Origin: Pseudoalteromonas arabiensis
GTDB lineage: Bacteria; Pseudomonadota; Gammaproteobacteria; Enterobacterales; Alteromonadaceae
Assembly (NCBI RefSeq): GCF_001550155.1
Contig: NZ_LRUF01000005.1
Span: forward strand, 1 to 64,000
Direction of reading: 5' to 3'
DNA: 64,000 nt
Both the position numbers and the translations under genes were made by a program. Below, piece by piece: positions 27,685 to 35,521 of this stretch (position 1 is its first letter; the number at the start of each line of letters is the position of its first letter). The notes beneath the pieces were generated by a model. The model had not been told where the DNA came from and made no database searches. It saw nothing but the letters and a program-made list of their open reading frames with translations.

Positions 27685-28167
27685 TTAAAGGGTTGGCTCC
27701 ATATCTTCAATTATAACCCGTGGATCTTGTGAAAAATAACGCATAAGAGAGTTAGCGTCAGTGCTCTTTTTCGCAATTAATCGAAAATTAATTTCATAAT
27801 TTGCACCTTGATCTAACTTGCCTGATACCGCTTTTTTTGGATTATCAGCTAATTGTTTACTCAATTCGGTTGATAAAGCGTGATGCGGTAAAATACTGGA
27901 TATTGTGACAATTAGTGATTTTCCATCGTTGGCAACAATACTATTGAGTTGATAATTGAAGTTGTCTTTAGCATCTGAAAAATAGCTACCGTTTTCGGCA
28001 AAAGCCCACTCTGATTTGTTTGCAAGTTCGAAATAGAGATTCAGACTACCACCTGCAATAAGATCTTTGTAATTTACTTTAATTTCTTCTGCACTTGCTC
28101 CAGACTGAGAAGTGAGCTCCCATTGGCCATGGTCATTGGGAATAACAAAAAAGCTGAGATCATTCAT
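27685..28167 (-). CDS. DP-EP-like (DUF1888-like) protein
   Basis: The 160-residue protein has no signal peptide or membrane segment and is predicted to be rich in beta strands. The C-terminus SQDPRVIIEDMEPTL carries a DP and an EP pair and recalls the DP-EP family of unknown function known from Vibrio and Shewanella. That match is from memory and should be confirmed by a profile search. It lies 70 bases after a cysteine-rich gene on the same strand, with a hairpin between them, and converges on the kinase gene. Confidence 0.6.
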   Translation of the reverse strand: MNDLSFFVIPNDHGQWELTSQSGASAEEIKVNYKDLIAGGSLNLYFELANKSEWAFAENGSYFSDAKDNFNYQLNSIVANDGKSLIVTISSILPHHALSTELSKQLADNPKKAVSGKLDQGANYEINFRLIAKKSTDANSLMRYFSQDPRVIIEDMEPTL

Positions 28168-28195
28168 GATATAAAGTCCTGTTTTGAAATTGAAG

Positions 28196-28222
28196 AGCTG
28201 CTTATTTATTTGATAAGCAGCT
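28196..28222 (-). terminator. hairpin between the cysteine-rich and DP-EP-like genes
   Basis: AGCTGCTTAT and ATAAGCAGCT form a ten-pair stem with a seven-base loop. It lies in the 70-base gap, and no strong T run follows on the minus strand. It may partly stop or process the shared transcript, so the upstream gene would be made in larger amounts. Confidence 0.5.
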
Positions 28223-28237
28223 ATTACTATAGGCTAT

Positions 28238-28600
28238 CTAGCAAGAACCCCAAATCGTGCCAGTCCATAACGGACTGTTGTTTGCGTATACCGTAGCTTT
28301 AATACCATTAAAAGGTGGAACACCTATGCGGAAACCACACGTTTGCATACATACTTTAACCGATGTACCGCTTGGAATGGGCAAACTGACTGAAAAGCAA
28401 ATATTGCCGACTATTGGAAAGTTTACGCAAATTTTGCCATTTTCATAGCTTGCACCAACACATGCTGAAATCTGTGCGGCTAAAGTCGATGGATGAAACT
28501 CAAGAGGTTGATTAGATGCCGCTTCGCTTGTTGCTAGACTAACTGAATGATCTTGGGTTAGGTCCGGCACTAGGCTATTGTTTTTATCACCGTTACACAT
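28238..28600 (-). CDS. cysteine-rich small protein of unknown function
   Basis: I do not recognise this 120-residue protein. The first 40 residues are polar and lack a hydrophobic signal. The remaining 80 are beta-like, with repeated pattern ICVNFPIVGNICFSVSLPIP, and hold most of the seven cysteines, including the last residue (WGSC). This layout suggests a leader-like N-terminus plus a compact, disulfide- or metal-bound core. AAGGAGA before the ATG shows that it is translated. It lies in the kinase/FHA cluster, upstream of the DP-EP-like gene. Confidence 0.6.
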   Translation of the reverse strand: MCNGDKNNSLVPDLTQDHSVSLATSEAASNQPLEFHPSTLAAQISACVGASYENGKICVNFPIVGNICFSVSLPIPSGTSVKVCMQTCGFRIGVPPFNGIKATVYANNSPLWTGTIWGSC

Positions 28601-28756
28601 GGTAAAATTCTCCTTGCTAAATTTTAAAGGTGGTAATAAGCAAATGAAATTCTGAAAGTTAATTAGCTTATTGCCTGTTTGTGCAAGGAAAAGAATAGAT
28701 AGATCTGTTTTAGGTTGTTATTACAGATTATTACATGGTTGGTTTTTTATTAAATA

Positions 28757-29119
28757 TCAATCGATTTCTTTACATTTTACCTGTGGTAGTAGCTCGGTAG
28801 CTTTACTATCTAAATGCCGGATAAAACATTGCTTATCTTTAATTAGCAGCTCAAAGCTGTCAGGCATGTTATTAAACCCTTTATCTTGTGATTCATGCCC
28901 TTTCATATTACCTATTACCAGCACACTGTTGTTTAAAAAAGCATCTTTATCGAGGATGATTGGCTTACTGTGCATAAGTCGGGAGATTCCCTGTGCTATG
29001 AGCTCACTTTGTGGTTCTGTAAGCTGTGCATGTTGGAGTTTTGGAGTGGGCTGCTGTGTTTGATGACTACAGCTATAGAGGGCAAAGGATAAAACAAAAC
29101 AGCTAAGTTGCAATTTCAT
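28757..29119 (-). CDS. small lipoprotein of unknown function
   Basis: I do not recognise this 120-residue protein. The N-terminus MKLQLSCFVLSFALYSC ends in a lipobox (Cys17), so it should be lipid-anchored after export. A proline/glutamine-rich linker (HQTQQPTPKLQ) follows. The rest contains a possible beta segment (NSVLVIGNMKG) and two cysteines near the end. AGGAG precedes the ATG. It is 156 bases upstream of the cysteine-rich gene on the same strand and 44 bases after the lactonase stop. Confidence 0.65.
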   Translation of the reverse strand: MKLQLSCFVLSFALYSCSHQTQQPTPKLQHAQLTEPQSELIAQGISRLMHSKPIILDKDAFLNNSVLVIGNMKGHESQDKGFNNMPDSFELLIKDKQCFIRHLDSKATELLPQVKCKEID

Positions 29120-29163
29120 AGGGGCTCCTAACGAGCAAGACTTCCTTTATGTATAGTTAGTCT

Positions 29164-30006
29164 TTAACTAATTTGATAGATATAACGGCTATTTTTGTTG
29201 CTCAGCTGTTGCCAAATATGATGCGTATCACACAATGAAAAATAGTGCAGCCAACAACTGCTGTAGTCTACCTCGATTTGGCAAACAGGGAAATTACTGG
29301 CAAACATAATACGTTGCTCACCAAAGTGATTTAGTAAATTCTTAAGAAGCCATCGATGCGTGTCTTTACTCAATGAGCTAAATTCTAGTCCTGAAAATTT
29401 AATAGCAATATTATTGCAGCGGCTTAATTTAGTGATTGCCTTTAACCAGTGCTCTGGGTTTTTGATAAAACCTAAGTGATTAATCACTACACGTAATGAA
29501 GGAAGAGCATGGCAGTATGTAATGAGCTGTTCGGTTACTGCATGGTTTTCAATTTCAAATTGGGTTTCAAACAGTAAGTTTTCGGCGGCTAGATAGGCAA
29601 GATTTTCAAGGCTGTTTGGTGCACATAATCGCGTCGCATCATCACCTTCGGTAATATCACGAATACCAACAAGCGTTGGTTGCCTAAGCTCAGTCATTGC
29701 GTTTATAAACTGGCTATTAGGGGCATCAATCTGACTATAGCTAATGGCTTTATAAGCAAAATCTTTTAAATGTGTTGCAAGCCAATTAAGCTCCTTTATT
29801 GGCGCTTGATTGTCAAAGCCTGCTTCAATATGTACAAGCGCTTCTAGCTCAAATGAACAGGCTGATTGCAGTTGCTCTACACTAACAGGTGCTTTTATCT
29901 GTGTAAGGTTAGGCCAGGCAGGGGGATGCTCGCCTTGTAGCCAAATGTATTGACCCTCGTTGAGGTTAAAAAAGTGTATATGAGGGTCAATAATTTTGTC
30001 GCTCAT
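29164..30006 (-). CDS. amidohydrolase-family sugar lactonase
   Basis: A cytoplasmic member of the amidohydrolase_2 group (COG3618-like), which includes L-fucono-lactonase. These open the lactone made by a sugar dehydrogenase. The 280 residues begin with DPHIHFFNL (HxH metal site), and the strands VINHLGF and MFASNFPVC match the family's histidine and acidic sites. In the last, family members usually have SDWP or SNFP. It overlaps the SDR gene by four bases (ATGA), so the two are coupled. Context supports lactonase action on the product of that dehydrogenase. Confidence 0.8.
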   Translation of the reverse strand: MSDKIIDPHIHFFNLNEGQYIWLQGEHPPAWPNLTQIKAPVSVEQLQSACSFELEALVHIEAGFDNQAPIKELNWLATHLKDFAYKAISYSQIDAPNSQFINAMTELRQPTLVGIRDITEGDDATRLCAPNSLENLAYLAAENLLFETQFEIENHAVTEQLITYCHALPSLRVVINHLGFIKNPEHWLKAITKLSRCNNIAIKFSGLEFSSLSKDTHRWLLKNLLNHFGEQRIMFASNFPVCQIEVDYSSCWLHYFSLCDTHHIWQQLSNKNSRYIYQIS

Positions 30007-30731
30007 TGCGTGGTGTATCCACCATCAATACTTTGCAAGCTACCGGTGATAAAGCTGGCTTCTGGGCTTATCAAAAAGTTTATCAAAGCAGCTATTTCTT
30101 CAGGCTGCCCTAAACGGTTTAAAGGTTGCAATGCAGCTTCTTCGGCAACAATATCAGCTTTACTAGCACCGCTTCTTTGGCAGTAAGCATCAATCGCGTT
30201 ATGAAATAATGGGGTTTCAATGGTGCCTGGGCACACTGCATTCGCGCGAATATTAAACGCGGCATAATCCAGCGCAGTGGTTTTTGCCATTGATGCAAGC
30301 GCATGTTTTGTTAAATTATAAGCAAATGAGTTTGGTTTGCCGATAATCGCCTGATCAGAGGCAACCAATACGATGCAGCCCCCTTGTTGGCTTTTCATGC
30401 TAGGTAACACAGCTTGAATTGCAGCATAGGCACCTTTCACATTGAGCGCAAACAGGGCGTCAAACGTTGCTTCATCGGTGTTTTCAATGTTGGCACTTAA
30501 ATGGCGACCTGCGTTTGATATTAACGCATCAACTCGGCCTGTTTCTGCAATTATTTCGTTAATCACAGATTTAACTTGCACAGCATCACTGACATCACAG
30601 TGGCGATAGTTGCCCTCAGATGGCGTGATATCTAAGTTGTAAACTGTGTATGCTTCGCGCTCTAAACGCTCAACAACCGCTTTGCCTATGCCTTTACTGC
30701 CACCAGTGACAATTGCAACGTTTGTCATCAT
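30003..30731 (-). CDS. SDR-family sugar dehydrogenase
   Basis: An NAD(P)-dependent short-chain dehydrogenase of 242 residues. It has the dinucleotide motif TGGSKGIG (about 9-16), NAG in the fourth strand, the catalytic serine in VLVASDQ, and YNLTK (YxxxK). The acidic residue after strand 2 (NLDITPS) suggests a preference for NAD. The coupled lactonase gene suggests that it oxidises a free sugar, possibly a 6-deoxy sugar such as fucose. This is inference. It starts six bases after the SlyD stop, with its ribosome site AAGGATA in the gap. Confidence 0.85.
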   Translation of the reverse strand: MMTNVAIVTGGSKGIGKAVVERLEREAYTVYNLDITPSEGNYRHCDVSDAVQVKSVINEIIAETGRVDALISNAGRHLSANIENTDEATFDALFALNVKGAYAAIQAVLPSMKSQQGGCIVLVASDQAIIGKPNSFAYNLTKHALASMAKTTALDYAAFNIRANAVCPGTIETPLFHNAIDAYCQRSGASKADIVAEEAALQPLNRLGQPEEIAALINFLISPEASFITGSLQSIDGGYTTQ

Positions 30732-30737
30732 TTATCC

Positions 30738-31226
30738 TTAGTGGCTGTGGCCACAACCGCCTTCGCCGTGCACATGGCCGTGTGATAACTCGCCGGCTGT
30801 TGCTTGGCGAACATTGATCACTTCAACATCAAATGTCAGTGTTTTGCCAGCAAATGGGTGGTTTAAGTCACAATCTGCATTGAAGCGACCTACTTTCACG
30901 ATAGTCACTTGGTGGCGACCTTGGTTTGAATGCACTATTGCTGTCATACCCGGCTTCCAGACTTTTGTGTTGCCTTGTAAGTGCTTAAGTGGGATGCGTT
31001 GGATTAGGTTATCAACGCGTTCACCGTAAGATTCGCTGGGCTCAAGTGTTACGCTAAAGTTATCACCAGCTACTTTACCTTCAAGGGCTTTTTCAAGACC
31101 TGGAAGCATGCCCTCAGTACCATGGATATATGAAAGCGGCTCGCCATCTTTACTTGATTCGATTTGCTCGCCTGCTTCACTTAATGTGTAGTGAAACTCA
31201 ACCGCTGAGTCTTTGCTGATTTGCAT
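30738..31226 (-). CDS. slyD: FKBP-type peptidyl-prolyl isomerase SlyD-like
   Basis: A cytoplasmic prolyl isomerase and metal chaperone. The 162 residues show the SlyD pattern: FHYTLSEAGEQIESS, the FKBP half-domain with GMLPGLEKALEG, an inserted flap domain (about 70-125), then the return strand TLTFDVEVINVRQAT. The tail HGHVHGEGGCGHSH is a short nickel- or zinc-binding histidine-rich end. It is shorter than in E. coli SlyD, so a reduced metal-storage role is likely. It is followed after six bases by the SDR gene. Confidence 0.9.
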   Translation of the reverse strand: MQISKDSAVEFHYTLSEAGEQIESSKDGEPLSYIHGTEGMLPGLEKALEGKVAGDNFSVTLEPSESYGERVDNLIQRIPLKHLQGNTKVWKPGMTAIVHSNQGRHQVTIVKVGRFNADCDLNHPFAGKTLTFDVEVINVRQATAGELSHGHVHGEGGCGHSH

Positions 31227-31289
31227 GTTTTTACTCTTTAGAATTTAAATATAAATGCCGATTTTACGCTAACCGCTTTAGCTGAGCAA

Positions 31290-32777
31290 TCAAGGCTTTT
31301 TTAAAGAGCTTTCGATACCCGACAGTATCGTCTCGCTCGCTGGTGCATTATGTTTTGTGGGCTCGGCTTGTGGCAAATGTAATGTCAAAATCGTACCTGG
31401 TTTTAATACGCTTGTTGCATTTAACTTATTCCACATCGCGACATCCTTGTGGGGGACATCATAGAGCCGGCTAATGCGCCAAATAGAGTCACCGGGTTTG
31501 ACTTGGTAATCAACTGCAACAGTGGGAATTGTTGGTTCGTTTTGCTCTAGATAAGGGCTAATTTTATAATCGACCAACAAGGACTTCTGTATTGTCTGTG
31601 GTTTATTTAAGTGGAGCTGTTCACCAACCTTTATGAGGTTTGAGGCTTTATTATTTAATTTTTTCAGCGCCTCGACTGACATGCTAAAGCGCCGTGCAAT
31701 ACTGTATAAAGTATCGTCTTTTTGTACTGTGTATTGGCCTGCAAAGTTATTACGGAATAGTTTGCTCTGTAGTATGGTTTGTTGCTCCATTGGGAGTAAT
31801 AAAGTATGTGGGCCATTAGGCGAACTTTGGTTTTTTAAGTAACCAGGGTTAAGTTTGTGCAATTGACTGCGGCCGATTCCAGATAGGTTTGCAATCACAG
31901 AAAACTCAAATTGTTGGCCAACATTAAATTCAGTAGTCAGTGGTTTATTGACCAATTTTGGGCGCTTAAAGCCTTTTTCAGGATGCCTCACTAAGTAGCT
32001 GAGGGCTAATAATTTGGGTATATAATCTGCGGTTTCTTTTGGTAATGAGAGCGACCAGTAATCGGTTTTTTTTCCTCGTTTTTTATTGTCTTTAATGGCT
32101 TTCTTTACTCGACCCTCACCACTGTTATAGGCTGCTAATGCATGAAGCCAATTACCATTAAAGCGCTTGTGTAGGTAGCTTAAGTAAGTGAGTGCAGCAT
32201 CGGTTGAAGCTAAAATATCTTGACGACCATCATACCATTGGTCGCTTTGCACACCGAAATGATAGGCCGTTGCGCCTACCAATTGCCATATTCCCACCGC
32301 ATGTTCTGAGGAGCGAACTGTGGGTCTAAAATCACTTTCAACAAAGGGTAACAGTGCAAGCTCCATAGGGAGGTTTTGCTTTTCGACACGTTTAACAATG
32401 TGATAAAGATAAGGAGCGGCTCTACGATTCACTGTTTCGAGATACTCAGGCTGTTTTAAATACCACTTTACACGTGCAGTAGTCTGTTTATTGGTTTGAA
32501 AAACCAAAGAGAGATTATTTGCTATATGTTGCCATAAGTCATCAGAAGTTGGCTCAGAGGCTGGAATACTTACTTTGGATGACGGTAGCGCAGCGGTGGG
32601 TGATACATCTAATTGCTCACTGGTTTTTTCTTGATAGCTTAAGTTAGGCTCAAAGTGGTTAAAGATCTTTGGCTGATCATCTTGATTTTGTTGCGATTCT
32701 TTCTTAGTGGTTTGGCATCCTTGTAAACTAATAAATATGCATAGCAATAGAAAATATTTCAAACGTAATAGAGCCAT
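31290..32777 (-). CDS. mltD: membrane-bound lytic transglycosylase D (MltD-like)
   Basis: A lipoprotein that cuts peptidoglycan glycan strands and leaves 1,6-anhydro ends. The lipobox is LQGC (Cys21). The SLT domain (about 110-260) has the catalytic glutamate in LLPFVESDFRP and AVGIWQLV, AYNSGEGRV and YIPKLLAL. At least two LysM domains follow (YTVQKDDTLYSIARRF at about 345 and YQVKPGDSIWRISRLY at about 427). The 495-residue length is usual. The neighbouring MBL gene is on the same strand, 28 bases upstream. Confidence 0.92.
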   Translation of the reverse strand: MALLRLKYFLLLCIFISLQGCQTTKKESQQNQDDQPKIFNHFEPNLSYQEKTSEQLDVSPTAALPSSKVSIPASEPTSDDLWQHIANNLSLVFQTNKQTTARVKWYLKQPEYLETVNRRAAPYLYHIVKRVEKQNLPMELALLPFVESDFRPTVRSSEHAVGIWQLVGATAYHFGVQSDQWYDGRQDILASTDAALTYLSYLHKRFNGNWLHALAAYNSGEGRVKKAIKDNKKRGKKTDYWSLSLPKETADYIPKLLALSYLVRHPEKGFKRPKLVNKPLTTEFNVGQQFEFSVIANLSGIGRSQLHKLNPGYLKNQSSPNGPHTLLLPMEQQTILQSKLFRNNFAGQYTVQKDDTLYSIARRFSMSVEALKKLNNKASNLIKVGEQLHLNKPQTIQKSLLVDYKISPYLEQNEPTIPTVAVDYQVKPGDSIWRISRLYDVPHKDVAMWNKLNATSVLKPGTILTLHLPQAEPTKHNAPASETILSGIESSLKKP

Positions 32778-32805
32778 ATAATAAAATCCCTTTATTATTT
32801 TAGCG

Positions 32806-33807
32806 CTATTTTGAAGTTTTAGCCTGCTTTAGTCCAGCCTCAAGAAACATATTAAATGCACGTTCGCCAATTTCGTCGCTCTGATAGCTTTGTTTTATGG
32901 TTATAGGGAATGTTGTTATTAACTCTTCTACGGGGGCATTCGGCTGAGCTTTTACCTGCTCTTCAATCGTACTTAAAAATGCAATTGGTTTTGCAAGCAT
33001 CGCGGGTGTGAGCTTTTCGCCATGGCCAGGTAAAATGGTTGTGATGGTTTTACTTTGCGCAAGCTGTGTGAGTGCGTTAAGCCACGGTGTTAGTTGTCCA
33101 TGACCTGGATAAGGCAGGCTATCAACCATATCGCCACCCAATAAGATTTGGCCATTATCAGCAAGTAAGGTTAAATCACCATATGTGTGCGCGTGATAGG
33201 GCTCAATGATAATTGGGTAATTGCCTAGGTCAAGCTTGGTTTGTTCAGCGATGATAAGTCCGGGCTCTTTAAGCGATAACTCACGCCAGCGTAACAAACG
33301 TTGTTTCGCAAGCGTTAACTTTTCTCGCCATGTGTGTTGTTGTTCCTTGGGCAGGGTGGCAAGGCGCTGGTAGCTAAGCTCAATACTTTTTTCATAGCTA
33401 TCAAGCTTATCAGTAAAGGCACGTTGTACATGTGCAAAGTTTTCTGCAACCTGTTGATGAACTATGAGCTTTGCTGTGGGGAATTGTGCTTGTAGTACGG
33501 CCATGCCAAGGAGGTGGTCGTCATGATAATGGCTGCCAACCAGATAACATAAAGGTGTTTTCAAACGCTGCTTTAGAGTGCTGGCTAGTTGCTCCACGGC
33601 TGCAAAGTCGCCACTGGCATCGAACATTAATGCACACTCTTTTCCTTCGATAAGAACTTGGTTCGAATCGTAAAAGCGTAGCTTAGCTTGTTGCTTTAAA
33701 AATTGAATTTCTGGTGTAATGGAATGCCAAGTAACATGGGCATTCACGGTAAAACAGGCAGAAAATAAAGCCGTTATAATTCCTTTTAGAAAAGCACTCG
33801 TACGCAT
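32806..33807 (-). CDS. exported metallo-beta-lactamase-fold hydrolase
   Basis: The 333 residues start with a signal peptide (cut after VNA), so the enzyme is periplasmic. The metal motif HYHDDHLLG (HxHxDH) lies at about residue 97, the later histidine in YHAHTYGDL, the bridging aspartate in LLGGDMVDS, and a final histidine in LPGHGE. A long charged helix (about 145-185) is inserted in the domain. The overall pattern recalls quinoprotein relay-type MBL proteins; the substrate is unknown. It is not GloB, although gloB is often near mltD. Confidence 0.8.
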   Translation of the reverse strand: MRTSAFLKGIITALFSACFTVNAHVTWHSITPEIQFLKQQAKLRFYDSNQVLIEGKECALMFDASGDFAAVEQLASTLKQRLKTPLCYLVGSHYHDDHLLGMAVLQAQFPTAKLIVHQQVAENFAHVQRAFTDKLDSYEKSIELSYQRLATLPKEQQHTWREKLTLAKQRLLRWRELSLKEPGLIIAEQTKLDLGNYPIIIEPYHAHTYGDLTLLADNGQILLGGDMVDSLPYPGHGQLTPWLNALTQLAQSKTITTILPGHGEKLTPAMLAKPIAFLSTIEEQVKAQPNAPVEELITTFPITIKQSYQSDEIGERAFNMFLEAGLKQAKTSK

Positions 33808-33849
33808 TGTTAATTCGCTCGTTTATTATTCGAATGGAGAGTGTAAACA

Positions 33850-33874
33850 AAAAAAGCGCGAAATGCGCTTTTTT
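33850..33874 (-). terminator. terminator overlapping the zapA stop
   Basis: AAAAAAGCGC-GAAAT-GCGCTTTTTT is a ten-pair stem with T tails in both directions. It overlaps the zapA stop codon. Confidence 0.85.
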
Positions 33875-34160
33875 AAGGATCTAAATGTTGGCTTAGCTTA
33901 TCGATTAATGAGTCATGCTGTTGCTCTTGTTTTGCTTGTTGCGATTTGACTTCGAGCAACTCATGACTCAAGTGCAACGCGGCCATTAATAAGGCTTTTT
34001 GTTCGTTTCGAACAGCAGAGCGTTGCTTCATTTGTTCCACTAAGTCATTTAAATGTTGAGCTGCACCAACGAGCGCTTTTTCCTGCCCTTCAGGACAAGA
34101 AAACTCATGCTCTTTGCCAAGCAGCTCGACGGCGACACGCTGACTTTGTGGAGTGGCCAT
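33873..34160 (-). CDS. zapA: cell division protein ZapA
   Basis: ZapA binds and bundles FtsZ filaments at the division site. The 95-residue protein has the short N-terminal strand domain (VAVELLGKEHEFSCPEGQEKALV) and the C-terminal coiled coil (AAQHLNDLVEQMKQRS and onward). It overlaps the upstream TIGR02449 gene by one base (TAATG), the common arrangement in gammaproteobacteria. In E. coli the 6S RNA gene follows zapA; here the terminator comes at once and there is no room for it. Confidence 0.92.
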   Translation of the reverse strand: MATPQSQRVAVELLGKEHEFSCPEGQEKALVGAAQHLNDLVEQMKQRSAVRNEQKALLMAALHLSHELLEVKSQQAKQEQQHDSLIDKLSQHLDP

Positions 34161-34390
34161 TAGCTAGCCTGATTAGCGCTTTGTAGTTTTTCAAGTAAGC
34201 CTGTTAATGTGCTGCTGGCATCCTTTTGCTTTTCTTCACTTTCAAGTACTTCAAGTTGTAGTGTTTCGTTTTCATCAAGTAACTTGGCGGTTTGCTCTTT
34301 TAAGCTTTTAACTTCGCTTTCAAGTTCGCTATTTCGGTTAATTAGTTTGTCGATCAGTTGTTCGAGTTGGGAAAGAGTTTCGTTATTCAT
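34160..34390 (-). CDS. TIGR02449-family small coiled-coil protein
   Basis: A small protein that is almost wholly a coiled coil (heptads through LSQLEQLIDKLINRNSELESEV and on), of the TIGR02449 family that regularly precedes zapA. A division-related role like that of ZapB is suggested by the pairing but is not shown. The start is uncertain. The ATG at 34390 gives the usual N-terminus MNNETLSQLEQ; an ATG at 34402 and a TTG at 34426 are also in frame. None has a strong ribosome site. Confidence 0.8.
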   Translation of the reverse strand: MNNETLSQLEQLIDKLINRNSELESEVKSLKEQTAKLLDENETLQLEVLESEEKQKDASSTLTGLLEKLQSANQAS

Positions 34391-34630
34391 AAATGCGCTC
34401 ATAAAACTGTGATTATTGTCATGCAAATGTAAAGGAAACTGTATCGATATGCCAGCATTTACGCCTGTTTTAGCGCATTTTTATTAAAAGTTAAGCTTCA
34501 ATTCAGTCTCGGGGCATTTTTATTCATTTATGGTTCACTCAGTGCTGAGTATTTAGGATCATTATCGGTTTATCGTGTACAATGAGGTCATCTATTTTTT
34601 GCGCACATTCGTATTTGGCGACTTATAAAT

Positions 34631-35470
34631 ATGCTTAGTTACCGACACTCTTTTCATGCAGGAAACCCTGCTGATGTAGTTAAACATCTAGTTTTAGCGG
34701 AAGTTCTTAAATATCAAACAATCAAAGACAAGCCACTTGATTATATTGATACGCATTCTGGGGCTGGCTTTTTTGAACTTGCAGGAAGTGATGCACAAAA
34801 AACACAAGAGTACTTAGAAGGCATCGCTAAACTTTGGCAACATCGCAGTGAGCATAGCGCACTTAATGAGTATATCGAACTAATTAAGTCGTTTAATCAA
34901 CAGGGGGATTTAGATTTCTACCCAGGCTCACCAAAAATAGCTGAACACTTCTTACGTCGCCAAGATAAAGGCTGGTTCTTTGAGTTACATCCACGTGATT
35001 TAGAACTATTGCAAAATAATATGCAAGGTAAGCGTTCTATTCGGGTACGTGGCGAGAACGGTTTTCAAGGGCTTGTGGGCTTATTGCCTCCTGCGTCACG
35101 TCGTGCTTGTGTATTAATTGATCCACCGTACGAAATTAAAGCTGACTACGACACGGTTGTTAATACTATTATTAAGGCTTATAAACGTTTTGCAACGGGT
35201 ACGTATATGATTTGGTATCCAGTTGTTGACCGTGAACGTATCGATAGAATGGAAGCTGGTTTAATTGATTCTGGTGTGCGCAATATTCAGTTATTTGAAT
35301 TAGCAACGGAGGCTGATACTGAGGTTCATGGTATGACGGCCTCTGGTATGATAGTCATTAACCCGCCTTGGAAATTAAAGCAAACCATGGACGCTATCTT
35401 GCCTGAGTTAGTAGAATTACTTGCACAAAACAGCGGTTTTTATCGCAGTGAACAACTGGTTGACGAATAA
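34631..35470 (+). CDS. rlmJ: 23S rRNA (A2030-N6)-methyltransferase RlmJ
   Basis: RlmJ methylates N6 of A2030 in 23S rRNA using S-adenosylmethionine. The 279 residues start with MLSYRHSFHAGNPADVVKHL, show the SAM loop in YIDTHSGAGFFEL and the catalytic motif IDPPYE (DPPY), and end with the conserved NPPWKL segment. The gene stands alone, with a -10-like TACAAT at about 34580 and a strong terminator after it. It diverges from the zapA pair. Confidence 0.95.
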   Translation: MLSYRHSFHAGNPADVVKHLVLAEVLKYQTIKDKPLDYIDTHSGAGFFELAGSDAQKTQEYLEGIAKLWQHRSEHSALNEYIELIKSFNQQGDLDFYPGSPKIAEHFLRRQDKGWFFELHPRDLELLQNNMQGKRSIRVRGENGFQGLVGLLPPASRRACVLIDPPYEIKADYDTVVNTIIKAYKRFATGTYMIWYPVVDRERIDRMEAGLIDSGVRNIQLFELATEADTEVHGMTASGMIVINPPWKLKQTMDAILPELVELLAQNSGFYRSEQLVDE

Positions 35471-35483
35471 CTTTATTTTAAAT

Positions 35484-35512
35484 AAAACGCCCAGTTTTTA
35501 CTGGGCGTTTTT
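35484..35512 (+). terminator. Rho-independent terminator after rlmJ
   Basis: AAAACGCCCAGT pairs perfectly with ACTGGGCGTTTT around TTTT, and a further T follows. The symmetric A and T flanks would let it serve the convergent META-lipoprotein gene as well. Confidence 0.9.
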
Positions 35513-35521
35513 GTTTATAGA

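Noticed and set aside
28671..29063. A 130-codon plus-strand frame rich in Cys and Ser
   Set aside because: It is antisense to the small lipoprotein gene, which has a good ribosome site and lipobox; the cysteines reflect the complement of Thr/Ala codons.
33808..33872. 6S RNA (ssrS), which follows zapA in many gammaproteobacteria
   Set aside because: The gap is only 65 bases and is filled by a terminator, too short for a 180-base RNA.
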